From Torymus aiolomorphi (Eukaryota > Arthropoda > Insecta > Hymenoptera > Torymidae), in the NCBI GenBank assembly GCA_036365515.1, contig CM070876.1:41568695-41632694 (forward strand): a stretch of 64,000 nucleotides of DNA, read 5' to 3'. The position numbers were made by a program, and so were the translations under genes. Each line of letters begins with the position of its first letter. Position 1 is the first letter of the stretch. Below the pieces are notes generated by a model. That model made no database searches. It was not told the origin of the DNA and saw nothing but the letters and a program-made list of their open reading frames with translations. Below are positions 46,228-59,886 of this stretch, piece by piece.

Positions 46228-47063
46228 AGGCCTAATCTCCTATTAAACACTTTGAATTTTGAGAATCTATCTATAAATGGATGGCAAAATAAGTAAATCG
46301 GGAATACGTAAATTTCTTCTACTAACCTATAAACCTACTTCTCTATTGAATACTATGAATTTGAGAATTATATAAAGGAATAGAAATCATATAAAATAAC
46401 TAAATTGGGAATACGATTTATTTAGTAAGACCTAATTGCCTATAAAATAAATTTGAAAATAATTGAAATAAATAATGCTAGGTACAAAGGAGGTTAATTT
46501 TAATACACGTGCAGAAAGGGGCCAATTTGACTGTGTGTTAAAAAAGGGGTCGACTTGTTTGCACGGCAAAAAAGGGAGGGTAACAAAGAAAAATAACCTT
46601 TTTTTTATTTTTCAACTAATGTTACTTTTCTTTTTCCGAGCAGTTAAATTAACTTCTTTCTTAACGTACAGATTAGTTAACTTCCTTCTTAATGTGCAAT
46701 TTGCGTGTAATTTGAAAGGCAATGGAATACAAATTATTATTTCAGAATTCTAATGAAGGAAGCGTATTTTAAACATAAAAATAGGGTTATGTGGACATTC
46801 GATTTACAAATTAGGACTTTTTTAAGTGTATACTTACCTGAAGTTTTCTTGGAAAAATTCTACAATGAAATTTTTTTAACGAAATATCTCAAATTAAGTA
46901 TTACTTACGCAAAATACTGAATAATAATATTTGGAAAAGATAATATTACTTAATGCTGAATATTTTTCCATTGTATAATATCCTTTTTCCTCATAATCGA
47001 CGAATATAATTTTTGCATCATTCAATATATTTTTCTAAATATTTTTATTCAGTATTTTACATG
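46228..47063. repeat. Direct repeat, copy 2 (~840 bp)
   Basis: This is the same-orientation partner of 34712-35560. It ends near 'tacatgaacaatatctttc', after which a GC-rich island begins. The two copies flank the RepHel and RPA genes. Confidence 0.85.
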
Positions 47064-47230
47064 AACAATATCTTTCCTCGGACATGCGCGCGGGCGCTGA
47101 AGCGCCGCGGGTCAGGAAATTTCGGTAGCCAATCAGAGCGCGCGGTTGGTCTAAAATAGGATGCGAAAGTTTCTCTTTCGGCCCGGAGATGCGGGCCGAA
47201 AGTACGTACTTTCGGATGGGCCAGTAAAAA
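47064..47230. promoter_or_regulatory. GC-rich island with CCAAT box
   Basis: In an otherwise AT-rich area this stretch has 'gcgggcgctgaagcgccgcg', 'agccaatcagagcgcgcgg' (a typical CCAAT/NF-Y context) and an inverted pair 'tttcggcccg'/'cgggccgaaag'. It lies upstream of the minus-strand Helentron genes and could be a promoter; this is inference. Confidence 0.35.
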
Positions 47231-47428
47231 AAGACTATTTTTACTTAGCTTTTACGTTATTTTTATGTTATTCTACGATATTTTTTTCATTACTAAACGT
47301 TAATTTCATATAAAATATCATAATATAACGTAAAAATAACGTGAAATTAACGTAATATAACAAATCTAGTCGGAAAATCGCATAAAATAACGGAAAAGAG
47401 CATGCTTCTCGATTATAAAAATAATATC

Positions 47429-47629
47429 AACTGTAATCTAATATCAACCGATAAGAATTTTTTTATCGGTCTTACATTCTTATAAATTAAATTATTATAA
47501 ATATTAATGGCAGTCAGATTGCCCTTGTTTATAATCACCCCCGTAGAATCTGAAATAGAAACTTAATTAAAACCTGAACTGTAATACCGATAAAAAAATT
47601 CTTATCAGTTGATATTAGATTACAGTCAA
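47429..47629. repeat. Inverted repeat with ~41-nt arms
   Basis: 'actgtaatctaatatcaacc'... at 47429 and its complement ending 'gatattagattacagt' near 47629 enclose about 120 bp. It may be a small MITE; no TSD was recognised. The stretch 47630-47944 is AT-rich with nothing seen. Confidence 0.6.
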
Positions 47630-47944
47630 CATAAGTAATATTGTTTAATGATAAAAATAATAAGTAAAATGTTGATTCCTTCCAAACTTATGAATGTTTA
47701 AAATGGATCATTGAAAGTGCATAAAAAATATGTCTGCAATTAAACAGTTTAATTTTAGGGATTAATCAGTATATTTTCGATGTTTTACTTTGAACTTTCA
47801 TAACTTTGGAAGAAACAAACATGTTATAATTATAAAAAAAGCAAATGATGGCTGATTTTCTCAAGTTTCATTTTTAATTTACGAAATTATATTTTCTATG
47901 ACTAACGACTACGTCGACATGCTTTACTTATGCTATAAAATAGT

Positions 47945-48175
47945 AAAGTGCGCCCGGTGGAAGTAATATGGTTCTTTACACCCGGCGGAAGTAATATGGC
48001 TCTTTACGCCCAGCGGAAGTAATATGGCTCTTTACGCCCAGCGGAAGTAAAAATGGGTCTCTACGATCGGCGGGAGTAAAGCGTATCTTTACTCCCGGCG
48101 GGAGAATAGCCCCTCTTAAATCTAAAATGGCTCTTTACGCCCAACGGGAGCAAAGTGGCTCTTTACGCCTGATTA
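47945..48175. repeat. Minisatellite, ~30-bp unit, about 7-8 copies
   Basis: Diverged units of the type 'cccggcggaagtaatatggc' plus 'tctttacg' follow one another, for example at 47953, 47983, 48015 and 48045, followed by more diverged copies to about 48170. Confidence 0.75.
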
Positions 48176-48214
48176 TACGACATGGCGGCGGCGGCGACAG
48201 CGGCGAAATATTTT

Positions 48215-48452
<238 letters not shown>

Positions 48453-48695
48453 ATATATATACTTATATATTTATATTTCTGGCACGTTTTGACGAGTAAA
48501 AAAGATACGGAACGACTGTTTTGGCGAGTTTTGGACGTTTTTGACGAGCTCGCCAAAAGAGCTAAGATACTATAGACCACTTTTGGCGAGTTTTATTAAT
48601 ACCTCAGCACCAGAGAGGGATATTATTTCTTTAGTCAAGCATATACTTCAATCATGGTAAAAAACTATAGCTCGCCAAATAGGTTCACCAACATA
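48453..48695. other. Unique noncoding stretch between microsatellites
   Basis: It contains 'ttttggcgagttttg' twice (about 48518 and 48581). No gene is seen. Confidence 0.4.
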
Positions 48696-49512
<817 letters not shown>

Positions 49513-49670
49513 ATATGTTTGTGAAACAGGACTTATGTTGACATCGCGGGTTAATGTTTATGTAAAATTAACATGTAAAAATTATACGTCCGCATAAGTA
49601 CCGTAAAGTCAGCATAAGTCTCGCACCAGTTCAGAAATCGTCTGCATAAGTCACGTTCCACACAGATATA

Positions 49671-49705
<35 letters not shown>

Positions 49706-49930
49706 TTCTCGAAATGGGTTTATAAAGCCCGTTTTTTTATATATAGGGGTTTATCGAGCCCGATTTTGATTATGCAGCTCGGGCTTCATAATATTTCTAA
49801 ATATAGGGGTTTATGCGGCCCGACCTAGAGTCTATAACCCCAGGGTCCATTATTTCTTTAGTCACTTGCCATAGGGAACTCTGGGCTGTAGGTACTAATA
49901 TACAGTCTTTGGCTACATAAATCCCGATAA

Positions 49931-49939
<9 letters not shown>

Positions 49940-49982
<43 letters not shown>

Positions 49983-50223
49983 ATAAGTATATATAATATA
50001 TAAGTATATATGAATTGTTTTTACGCGGGATTGGTTATTGAAAAAAACAAGAAATCACTTTTGATCTAAAAAATGACCTAAAAATTTTTTTATTCAATTT
50101 GTCTATAGTTTTCCTTTAAAGTACTTCTTATTACCTGTATTTTAAAAAAACATCGTCCAAATCGGTCGATTCCCGGCTGAGATATTTTATTTTGAAACAA
50201 GAGGTCTATTTCAGCCCACTGTG
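49940..50223. repeat. Right TIR of the Transib-ended unit
   Basis: Inverted partner of 33982-34247, including its (TA)n tract, ending CCCACTGTG before CGGCG. Confidence 0.88.
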
Positions 50224-50228
50224 CGGCG

Positions 50229-50535
50229 CATCTAGATACTTGTAGTCAGTGGCCTGGTTACTCTGACCCATAAAAAAGGGTTCTCACCGTGCATGGGGTG
50301 CCACCACTCATCTCAAAATATATTTATGGCTTTCTTCCTTCTTGAGAGTAGCAGGCGCTTGCCGCGCGGTGGGGATCTTGAGCTCTTCCCATGTTTTCTG
50401 CCGCGACGATAATTACGTGTGATCGCCTCGACTCTTCCGCTTACTCCCTCGCTTAGTGTTAGTCTCTCGTCTCTCTCGTCTTTTCATTTTTTCTGCTTTT
50501 CGTGACTTTTTACTGATTCCTCTCAGCGCTCTCGG

Positions 50536-50587
<52 letters not shown>

Positions 50588-50644
50588 GTCTCTCTCTTCT
50601 CTCTCTCTCTCTCTCTCTCTCTCCTCTCTCCTCTCTCTCTGTCT

Positions 50645-50713
<69 letters not shown>

Positions 50714-50937
50714 CATTGTATATTTTTCGGTTTCTTTTTCTTGTCGTATATTTTAATTATTTTTATAAAATTATTTCTCTAGGTAAATAAACGAAAATCG
50801 CCCATTACACGAGGGCGTCTGAGACAGAGACGAGTGCTGAAAACACGTCACCCGAGCCTGAAATAGCTTTTCTTCCCGTGTTACACACCATATTTTTTTT
50901 TAACGAAGGCATGACAGGGCCTTTTTTACGTGTAAGT
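50229..50937. other. Noncoding stretch with (CT)n tract
   Basis: Unique sequence of the 30-kb element right of the Transib unit, with an imperfect (CT)n tract at 50540-50711 and 'ctgaaatagcttttcttcccg' near 50860 that resembles 32580. No gene is seen. Confidence 0.6.
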
Positions 50938-51162
<225 letters not shown>

Positions 51163-51772
51163 GGGTATTTCGAGTCGTACACAACGTAGTTAGAAATCAA
51201 AATAATTTTAAATGTAAATATGCAATCAACTATACAAGGAAGGCAGAAATTTACGTTTTTCACCAGTTTTTCATTTCTCACCTCTTTTAGGGTAGAAATG
51301 GATATTCTTACCACTTTCATAAAATATGTTCGACATGCGAAATTTTCTCTCCTACTTTCACACGTGAAAAAGGCCCTATTTTATGCTTGATTTGAGAAAA
51401 ACTAATATTGTTTATTTATTATTAATTCACTCGATGCGGAATGAAATTCTCTACAATTTAAAAAAAAACGTGTTTGAAATTCCGAACGTTCATAATGAAC
51501 GAAATATTAACTTAAAGTTTCTAATTCTGGTTAGAATTCCCCGGAGTGTGGTTTACTGGTGACTGCAAGAGTGAGAAGTGAAGAAATACAGTTATTATCC
51601 GATTTTAAATGTATTAAGTAGCCAAATTCGGCTAAATTTGAAAATGGCAAAAATCTTTCGTTCACTATGAACGTTCGAAATTTCGAACACCTAAAAAAAA
51701 AAACCCGCTGCCAATTCATTGACACCTGGCTTCCCCAAACTTAATTTACGGATTTCTTAATTTAATTTTTAA

Positions 51773-52134
51773 GGCCATGTGAAACCGTGAATTTCAATAT
51801 TTTTTAAATCAAATTCAAGCGTTTATTCAGAAAAAAAATTTCGTCAAGCGCTCCGTACACATAAACACTGTATGCGGGAATTTTGTTGAGTGATTCTATT
51901 AGCATTTTCGTTAGCTATGCTCTTTTGATAAGTAGGTCAATTGCAGATTCCTACTTACCGACAGTATGGTGGTTATTTTCATTAAATAAATTCTCATCAT
52001 TTTTTTGGAAAAACACGTTCGTCAAGTGCTTCGTATATGTTAATACTCTACTCAGATTTTTTTTTCTGGATGATTCTATTGGTATTTTCATGAGTTGTAC
52101 TCTTTTGAAAATTATGTCGGTATGTCACATCACC
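51773..52134. mobile_element. piggyBac-type MITE, copy 2
   Basis: 362 bp flanked by TTAA (51769-51772 and 52135-52138), with ends GGCCATGTG and CACATCACC. It has the same layout as the copy at 4585, including the two ~95-bp internal blocks ('gtcaagcgctccgtacac', 'gtcaagtgcttcgtatat'). Its ends and blocks are more diverged than in copy 1, so copy 2 is older or from a different subfamily. The stretch 52139-52670 is AT-rich with no gene seen. Confidence 0.85.
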
Positions 52135-52670
52135 TTAATAGCAAAATTTATAATTCTTGCACCAATTTATGACATAATTATAATTAAATTTATTTATAAA
52201 GATTAAAAAGTATTAAGTTTTAAATTATATATAAAATATGTATTAAATAATATGTAAGATTTATTTTTTAAATTATGTGTGAAAAATAATTAAAATAATT
52301 GATTGTAATATTATCTTCAAAACCTTTTAAAATTACTAAATAACCTTTACTTCAAATTAGATTTTATTTATGAAATTTCACACATATATTGCCTATACCA
52401 CACACAAAATTGTATATAAATTGCATGTTTATGCATACAGATGTTCTCGAGAAATTACTATTTGAAAAGAGGTCTAAAAAAACTTAATCCTAAAATATAT
52501 CTGAGATCCATAAACCAATTGATAAATATGGATCAACATGATCGACAACTTCGTTAACCTACCATCATTATATCTCCTTTTTAATCTCGCTTCGCTCGTG
52601 CAAAAAGACACATGAGCTAAATAATCGACTTTCCCACCCGTGTCGAAATGTATTATTTTATCCATTATTT

Positions 52671-53217
52671 CCCTGGTAGAAAATAAGCTAATGAAAATGG
52701 CTGGTAAAGTAATTGTACGGTAATTTTTTAGTCAACTGTTACAACAAGTGTAAGCAAACGGTTAACCAACGGAGCGGAAAAAGAGAAATATAACATTTCA
52801 AAAACAAAAGAAGTGTCATTTATAATATAAAAATTTTTACAAAAATATATTTAACCTTAAAATGTTTAAACTCCTAATATGTATAAAACATCTATTTACC
52901 ATATAAAAATTTTTTTTTTCACACTGTCGGTATAGCATTATTACTATTAATTTGATTATTTTTATTGTATACCATATGAATAATTTATTATTTTAATAAT
53001 TTTGAAAATTAAGGATCTGTAGACCAACGGCTCATTAACTCAGTACATAAATTTATAGAATTTTTAAACCAATGATTAGTTCAACTGTTGGCTAAGCGAA
53101 CTATCATTTTGTGACGAAATTAGTAGCATTTTAAAGCAAGAATTGGTTAAACCGTTAGGGAACTCGTTCCGATTTCGCCAACCGATTGTAAACTATTGGT
53201 TAATGTTTCTACCAGGG
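52671..53217. mobile_element. 547-bp MITE with CCCTGGTAGAAA ends
   Basis: Terminal CCCTGGTAGAAA and TTTCTACCAGGG are perfect inverted repeats; flanking T's prevent a clear TSD call. The interior is AT-rich and noncoding with repeated 'aaccg..ggttaaccaa'-type motifs. The stretch 53218-54180 is AT-rich noncoding sequence with no gene or repeat recognised. Confidence 0.7.
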
Positions 53218-54180
53218 TTTTAGAGAAAAAAATTAATACAAAAAATTGATTTTCTTTGTCACGCGGAAACTATAATATAATTGGATTAAGGAAGTTCGAT
53301 CGGTAATAGAATTAAAATTAAGGTACATGTGAAATTTCGTATACAGGTTTGTACATATAGGCATATCTCTAGAACTTTTGATTTCGATGATGGTGTATGG
53401 TTTCACATATTGAAAATTAAAAATTTAATAATTCAAGGCTATAATTCATTAAATAATATTATTTATCGAAAGTTACTATAGGGTTTTTAATCGATTAAAA
53501 CCTATACCCGCTGGTTTTGTCTACCAAACCTCGTGAAAAACCAATAAGCCAATGTGATGATGACATTTTTTTTCTTCTTATAGTTACTGTAACTTTTTGA
53601 ACGAAGCTTCTATAATGTTAATAATTTTTTTCTATTAAGATAAGCATGTCAGCAATTGATAAAGCTTATATAGGTAAGTGTGTCATGTACAGTAGGAACA
53701 CAAAAAATTATCAAAACAGAGATGGCATGATTTTTGAAATTCATATTGATTTTATCTTTTTCAATACAACTTTTTTAAAGATCTGTTAATCAAGTCTATC
53801 ATGGAAGCGTACATTCTACACATCGTAATCTATAAAATAACCCAAGAATGGGATGTGTGCCTTTAATAGAAAAAAAATTATAAGCTCTTGAAATTTGATT
53901 GTTAAGGTGGTTCTTTCACGGGGATTCCCAGTCAAATTAGTGTTATTATTAAAATAACTTTTTTTAACAAAATGTCAATATTTTAGAAACAGCACAAACA
54001 ATTATTGATAATAAATCCTTATCTTTTTTGTTTTTTAACCGATTTTAATTATCAAGGTCTCATTCTATTTTTTAAGTAATTTCACGGGGACTTGCCCAAG
54101 GAAACATTCAAAATTATTCAAAACCCAGAAAGGTATAGCCAATTGAAGATAATTATTTTTATAACCTCATTCGTGATTTT

Positions 54181-54760
54181 ATAAACACCATTTACGACGT
54201 CCAAAACACGTTTCGATCGACTTCCGACACCGGTCTAGCCTATCTTGAAGCAACAAATTCGAAAAAAGCGTAACAACTTAGCAACATACTAACAACAAAA
54301 TTTTGCAGAGTTTTGAATTTGTTGCTTACCGATTTAATAAATAAAATCCATTTACGGCGTCCAAAACAGGTTTTTTTTGCGTTTTCGATCAACATTCGAC
54401 TCCGGAATCTAACCTGTTTTGTAGCAACAAATTCGGGAATAGCCTTAAAAGTTACAAACAAATTAATAACAACAATCTGCACACTTATAAATTTGTTGCT
54501 CATCAACTTACTAAATAAAACCCCATTACAGCGTCCAAAAAACGTTTTTTTTTTTGCGTTTTCGATCCACTGTCGACTCCGGGATCTAGCCTATTGTGAA
54601 GCAACAAATTCAGGAATAGTAACAACTTAGCAACATGTTAAAGACAACATTCTGCACTGTTATGAATTTGTTGCTTACCGTTTTACAAAATAAAACACTA
54701 CTTGCAGCGTCCAAAACACGTTTTGAATTTGCTACTCACCGTTTTACTAAATAAAACACG
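54181..54760. repeat. Right arm, inner ~172-bp units
   Basis: Three to four units in inverted orientation to those at 28626-30830, with 'gaatttgttgcttaccg' at 54318, 54489 (variant), 54663 and 54724 (variant). Confidence 0.85.
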
Positions 54761-57461
54761 ATTTAGAGCGCCCGAAAGTCGATTTCTTGTGTTGCCGTTG
54801 GACTATCGATTTTTGGTTCAACCCGATCTCAAAGCAGCAAATTAGCAATAAATTATCCCGCTTTAATGATTGAAATATCCTTATTCGATCAAAAGTTAGA
54901 GCTGTGGCCGTGCTGATTTAAGTCTTAAATTAGCAACAAATTAGCAATAAATAAAGGTATGGTTCATATTGGGGCCCTCTATAGTGGCCGTACCTGATTA
55001 ATAAACATGAATTACATTTTCATCGACTAAAGAAAGAATCTCTGGGGAATATTTTTTAATAAGGTATGTTACTAAGGGAGATATTTGGACACTTTTTTTC
55101 GAATTATTGTAATTCAAAGTATCATTCTTTTAGTTGGCAGACGACCGCACGCTGCGAGTACGAGAGAGAAGACACGCGTAAGTGGGAGGAACAGCGAGAA
55201 TGCGGTGATAGGTTATACTGACCGCTCAAAAAGTTCTCGTCTCGTCCATCGTAAAAAAACACGTGTGTCAGGCAAGAGATTCGACTCTCTCTTGCGACTA
55301 GATTCAATTTCGCTTCCGGACACGAGTACCCAAATACCTTAAGCTAATGTATCTCGATAACGGCTAAAGCAACAAAATCTCACTTTGCGGGAAAAATGCG
55401 CGATAAGTTAGCGACAAAATGTGCAATTATGAATTAATTGATTTTTTATTTTTCTCATTTTTGCTTATATGATCATGACCCAAGGTCCATTTTTGGGGCA
55501 TTGGATCTATGGCATCTTTGAGCGATAAATTAGCGATAAAATCTGGACCAAAGCCCGTGTCGCTATCGTCATTTGTGGAGAAGATACAAGCGTGACTTTT
55601 TTAGCTTAAAAATGGAGCTACAGCTGCGATTTTCTTTGTCGAGAACAACTTTAGCAACATAATCGGGATTTGCGGGAAAAGTCAGCGACAAATTAGCGAC
55701 AAAATGTGCAATTATGCGTTAATTGATTTTTTCATTTTTATCATTTTTGTTTATATGCGCGTGGCTCCAGGTCGTTTTTTGGAACAGCGGTCAACTTTTG
55801 GGGCATGGAATCTACGGCATCTTCGAGCGACAAATTAGCGACAAAATCTAGGCCAAACCCGGTGTCGCTATCGTCAATTGCTGAGAAGATACAACGTAAT
55901 GGCTTTTCCAGCTTAATATTACGCTAGAATAGCCATTGTTTCTCGGAAACGGCTGGAGCGTCAAAATCGGGATTTGCTGAAATGCGGTGATAGGTTATAC
56001 TGACCGCTCAAAAAGTTCTCGTCTCGTCCATCGTAAAAAAACACGTGTGTCAGGCAAGAGATTCGACTCTCTCTTGCGACTAGATTCAATTTCGCTTCCG
56101 GACACGAGTACCCAAATACCTTAAGCTAATGTATCTCGATAACGGCTAAAGCAACAAAATCTCACTTTGCGGGAAAAATGCGCGATAAGTTAGCGACAAA
56201 ATGTGCAATTATGAATTAATTGATTTTTTATTTTTCTCATTTTTGCTTATATGATCATGACCCAAGGTCCATTTTTGGGGCATTGGATCTATGGCATCTT
56301 TGAGCGATAAATTAGCGATAAAATCTGGACCAAAGCCCGTGTCGCTATCGTCATTTGTGGAGAAGATACAAGCGTGACTTTTTTAGCTTAAAAATGGAGC
56401 TACAGCTGCGATTTTCTTTGTCGAGAACAACTTTAGCAACATAATCGGGATTTGCGGGAAAAGTCAGCGACAAATTAGCGACAAAATGTGCAATTATGAG
56501 TTAATTCATTTTTTTTTTATTTCTTTCATTTTTGCTTATATGTGCGTGTCCCGAGGTCGTTTTTTGGGACAGCAGTCAACTTTTGGGACATGGAATCTAT
56601 GGCATCTTCGAGCGACAAATTAGCGACAAAATCTAGACCAAACCCGGTGTCGCTATCGTCAATCTCTGAGGAGATACAACGTAGTGGCTTTTCCAGCTTA
56701 ATATTACGTTAGAATAGCCATTGTTTCTCGGAAACGTCTGGAGCGTCAAAAACGGGATTTACTGAAAAAGTCAGCAATAAATTAGCGACAAAATGTGCAA
56801 TTATGAGTTAATTGATTTTTTTTTATTTTTATCATTTTTGCTTATATGCGCGTGGCCCAAGGTCGTTTTTTGGGACAGCGGTCAACTTTTGGGACATGGA
56901 ATCTGCGGTATCTTCGAGCGACAAATTAGTGACAAAATCTAGGCCAAATCCGGTGTCGCTATCGTCAGTTTCTGAGGAGATACAACGCAGTGGCTTTTCC
57001 AGCTTAATATTACGCTAGAGTAGCCATTGTTTCTCGGAAACGGCTGGAGCGTCAAAAACGGGATTTGCTGAAAAAGTCAGCAGTAAATTAGCGATAAAAT
57101 GTGCAATTATGAGTTAATTGATTTTTTTTATTTTTACCATTTTTGCTTATATGCGCGTTGTCCGAGGTTGTTTTTTTGGGACAGCAGTCAATTTTTGGGA
57201 CATGGAATCTACGGCATCTTTGAGCGACAAATTAGCGACAAAATCTAGGCCAAACCCGGTGTCGCTATCGTCAATTTCTGAGGAGATACAACGTAGTGGC
57301 TTTTCCAGCTTAATATTACGCTAGAACAGCCATTGTTTCTCGGAAACGGCGTTAGCGACAAAATCGGGGGTTGCGTAACAAATTAGCGACAAATTAGCGA
57401 CAAAATAAGGAATTATTTTCAGTCTGGCCTTATGAAGTGGCTTTTTCAGCTTAATAGACAT
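54761..57461. repeat. Right arm, outer subrepeats of the 30-kb element
   Basis: Inverted counterpart of 27248-28600. 'gcgacaaaatgtgcaattat' recurs at 55411, 55696, 56193, 56478, 56785 and 57091 (last with a variant), giving ~285-307-bp spacings. A 782-bp block starting 'tgcggtgataggttatactg' at 55201 is repeated in tandem at 55983. The right outer arm is therefore about twice as long as the left. Confidence 0.88.
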
Positions 57462-58069
57462 ACATATTACTACGACTTCTTCAGGTTCTTCAGAGGATTC
57501 TTCAGAGTGTTATTCAGTTTCTGGTATAGTCTCTAGAGTATAAGGGCGCTGTGCGCTATTGTTAACTTGTATTGTTAACTTGTATTGATAACTTTCATTT
57601 CAATAGTCTCCTTTGAGTTTTGTACATATGTATTTTATTTATTCAGAGAAAGACTCTTCAATGCGATCCTCGATTCGTCATTCGTTTGTTAGAGAAAGTG
57701 TATATTTAAATGTCCTTATACTTGTTTTATTCAAGAATTTATCGTGGTTTCAATATGTTTATTAATTAAATTAAGATTCGTAAAGAACTTTTATTTTTGC
57801 TTGTATTGAGAAGATATCTTATGAATTTGTTAATGATATTTAATTTATTTTATTTTTATCTGTATAAAAAAAATTTATATATATTTTTAGTCGGTGATAT
57901 ATTTAAAAAAAAAAAAGATTTATAAACCATAGTTACTTCTAGTATATAAGCAACTACATAAAATTTTTGTATGTTTTTAAGAGTATTGCTTAAGATTTTA
58001 ATTTATGATGAATAGTTTAACTTAAATTCAGGGGTCGTAAGAGATAACTTCAAATATTTATTATTTAAA
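57462..58069 (-). other. Errantivirus sequence between gag and the 30-kb insertion
   Basis: Next to the TSD, 57471-57540 reads on the minus strand as an acidic Glu/Ser stretch in frame with the pol part at 27238 and below. The rest (57540-58069) is AT-rich and appears noncoding. The missing protease, RT and RNase H should have been here, so an internal deletion is likely. Confidence 0.55.
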
Positions 58070-59230
58070 CTATAGAAGGATATGTTTGGAAGCTACCAAC
58101 ATAAAATTTATTAGAAGCGGGAAAATTGCAAAAAAAGAGTATAAGAAGAGAAAAAAAAATAGAATAGCTATTCGTAGATCACAGGATGATCGGTTTTTAC
58201 AAAACCGTAGAGATTTTTGTAGATTAAGAGAAATGTGTATGTTAATTAGAATATTTTGATTCGGATTCTCAAAATTTTCTTGAAAATCTGTAGTTCTATG
58301 CATTATGAGTTTAATTGTATTTGTAAAACTATTTTTTATTTTACCTAAGTACTTACATATATTTGATTTATTGTTGTTACTTAAAAGATTAGACAAATCA
58401 ATTATAAGAGTTTGACGACTTGAAGCTTTAATCGAACATGTTTCACTTGATTCCAATGGCAGAGGTAAACTATTAACTTCCTTTTGTGTATCGATATTTT
58501 CCGTTTGCTCATTACTAGGTTTTAGTTCTTGTATTTTGGACAAAGTAAGCTTATTATGATAATGTATAGCTGATAAAGTTACGAAATAGGGTTGCATTTT
58601 GTTTAAATATTCAGCATTTAGAGCTCTAATTTTTAAATCATGATAATCATAAGAATCGTTTGGTAAAGCATTTCTTATTTTCGCTGTAAGTTCTTTATGA
58701 AATGCACTTGAAATTATTTTCTGAAATTCTTCATTTAGATTATTAGAAATGGAGTAATATGTAGTAGAGTAGTAAGTCAATTTAAGTTTTTCCTTGTCAA
58801 CTATTTTAGAAAACCGCTAGTGGTACTCTCCCACTGGTTCGTCTAATTGCATATTTATACCTTCAAAACTTTTTGAAAAATCACGAAGAATCCCGTCTAT
58901 ATTTGGTAGCTGTAGATAGGTGGCGTAAAAGCTTAAAAAGTTAAGTAGTTCCGAATAATCGTTGAACTCATATTTTGAAGCTATATTTTGTACAGCACCA
59001 CTCAAGCATTCATTAATTAAAATGTGGACAAAGTCACCTGATAGATAAAGTGAAATAAAAGTTGCTTTATAATTAACATAATTCGCAAAAGTTTTGAAGT
59101 CAGTATTACTGCCATCAAATATTGGTAAATCACTTACTAGATCATATAATGAGAATAGCCTAGAGTAATTCATGTTGCCTAAATGCATATTATATAACAA
59201 TCTATATTGTATAGGTGTTAGGATGTTATC
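58070..59230 (-). pseudogene. gag: Errantivirus gag-like gene with one in-frame TAG
   Basis: The minus-strand frame is open from 59551, but the gag-like part starts near 59200 (MNYSRLFSLYDLV). LPIFDGSNTDFKTFANYVNY matches the start of errantivirus/Gypsy gag capsid domains, followed by KATFISLYLSGD and a long helical region to SAIHYHNKLTLSKI. A TAG (58817-58819) is the only break between the two open parts (59551-58820 and 58780-58070 share a frame). The C-terminus becomes hydrophobic (ILFFFLFLYSFF), unlike gag, and probably reflects a frameshift after the FCKNRSSC stretch. It is the only gag near the env-bearing element and lies on the same strand. Confidence 0.6.
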
Positions 59231-59539
59231 TTTGTTATTATTTATTTGTTCTGTAACGGGATGGCTAGCGGGGGAAAATTCCAACAAGCCACAGGCCAGC
59301 AATGCCCTAGAACACGGTGCCGCGGGTGTCAGACTAAAATGACTTGCCCGGGGATCTGCTCCTGGAATCCCGAAAACAACGCGAAGATCGCACACGAACT
59401 TCGCTTTCCAACTAATTGGATCGCTGAGTGAAAAGCGCGCGCTCGAAGAGTAAAGCGCGCGGCCGCTATGCTCAGATAGGAAAACGACCGGCGGAGTCGT
59501 TTTCCCGCGGAGGCGGCGGTATCCGGGAGAAGGACAGGT

Positions 59540-59855
59540 TGTAATGAACAACGCGACGAGTAACTAGATATCACAGTATATTAAAACCAATAGTAATTAC
59601 AAGCACCTAGCAAGTGCTGGTTAAAACAATAAGTTAGTTCGCGCGCGACAGTTAAGATTCAAACGCGCGAACAATACGGCGCGCGGCGAAGCTGCTAATA
59701 TCGCGCGCGGTGTTAAAGTACGGCGGGCTGACACACACCCGCCCGTACACGGCACAGAAAGCTTGCACGGGGCGATTTCCGTGCGAGCCTTTACAATAAA
59801 CCCGCGAGAGGAGAGCAGAAAACTTACGTTAAGAAGGAGCAGCCAGTGCGCTCGG

Positions 59856-59886
<31 letters not shown>

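Larger units (their letters stand above)
34248..47063 (-). mobile_element. Helentron-type rolling-circle element
   Basis: The 3' end on the minus strand is at 34248: two GC hairpins (GCGCGCGAAGCGCGC and GGGGGCGAAGCCCCC) followed by CTAG at an A/T junction in a (TA)n tract, as expected for Helitron-type ends (CTRR). The element encodes a RepHel protein with OTU domains and an RPA-like protein. The 5' end is not fixed; 47063 is only the edge of an internal 840-bp direct repeat, and the true end may be further right, up to the (TA)n tract near 48.2 kb or beyond. Confidence 0.75.

Noticed and set aside
51883..52206. 107-codon ORF that might be a transposase fragment
   Set aside because: It lies mostly in the TTAA MITE; the other MITE copy does not keep it and it has no piggyBac motif.
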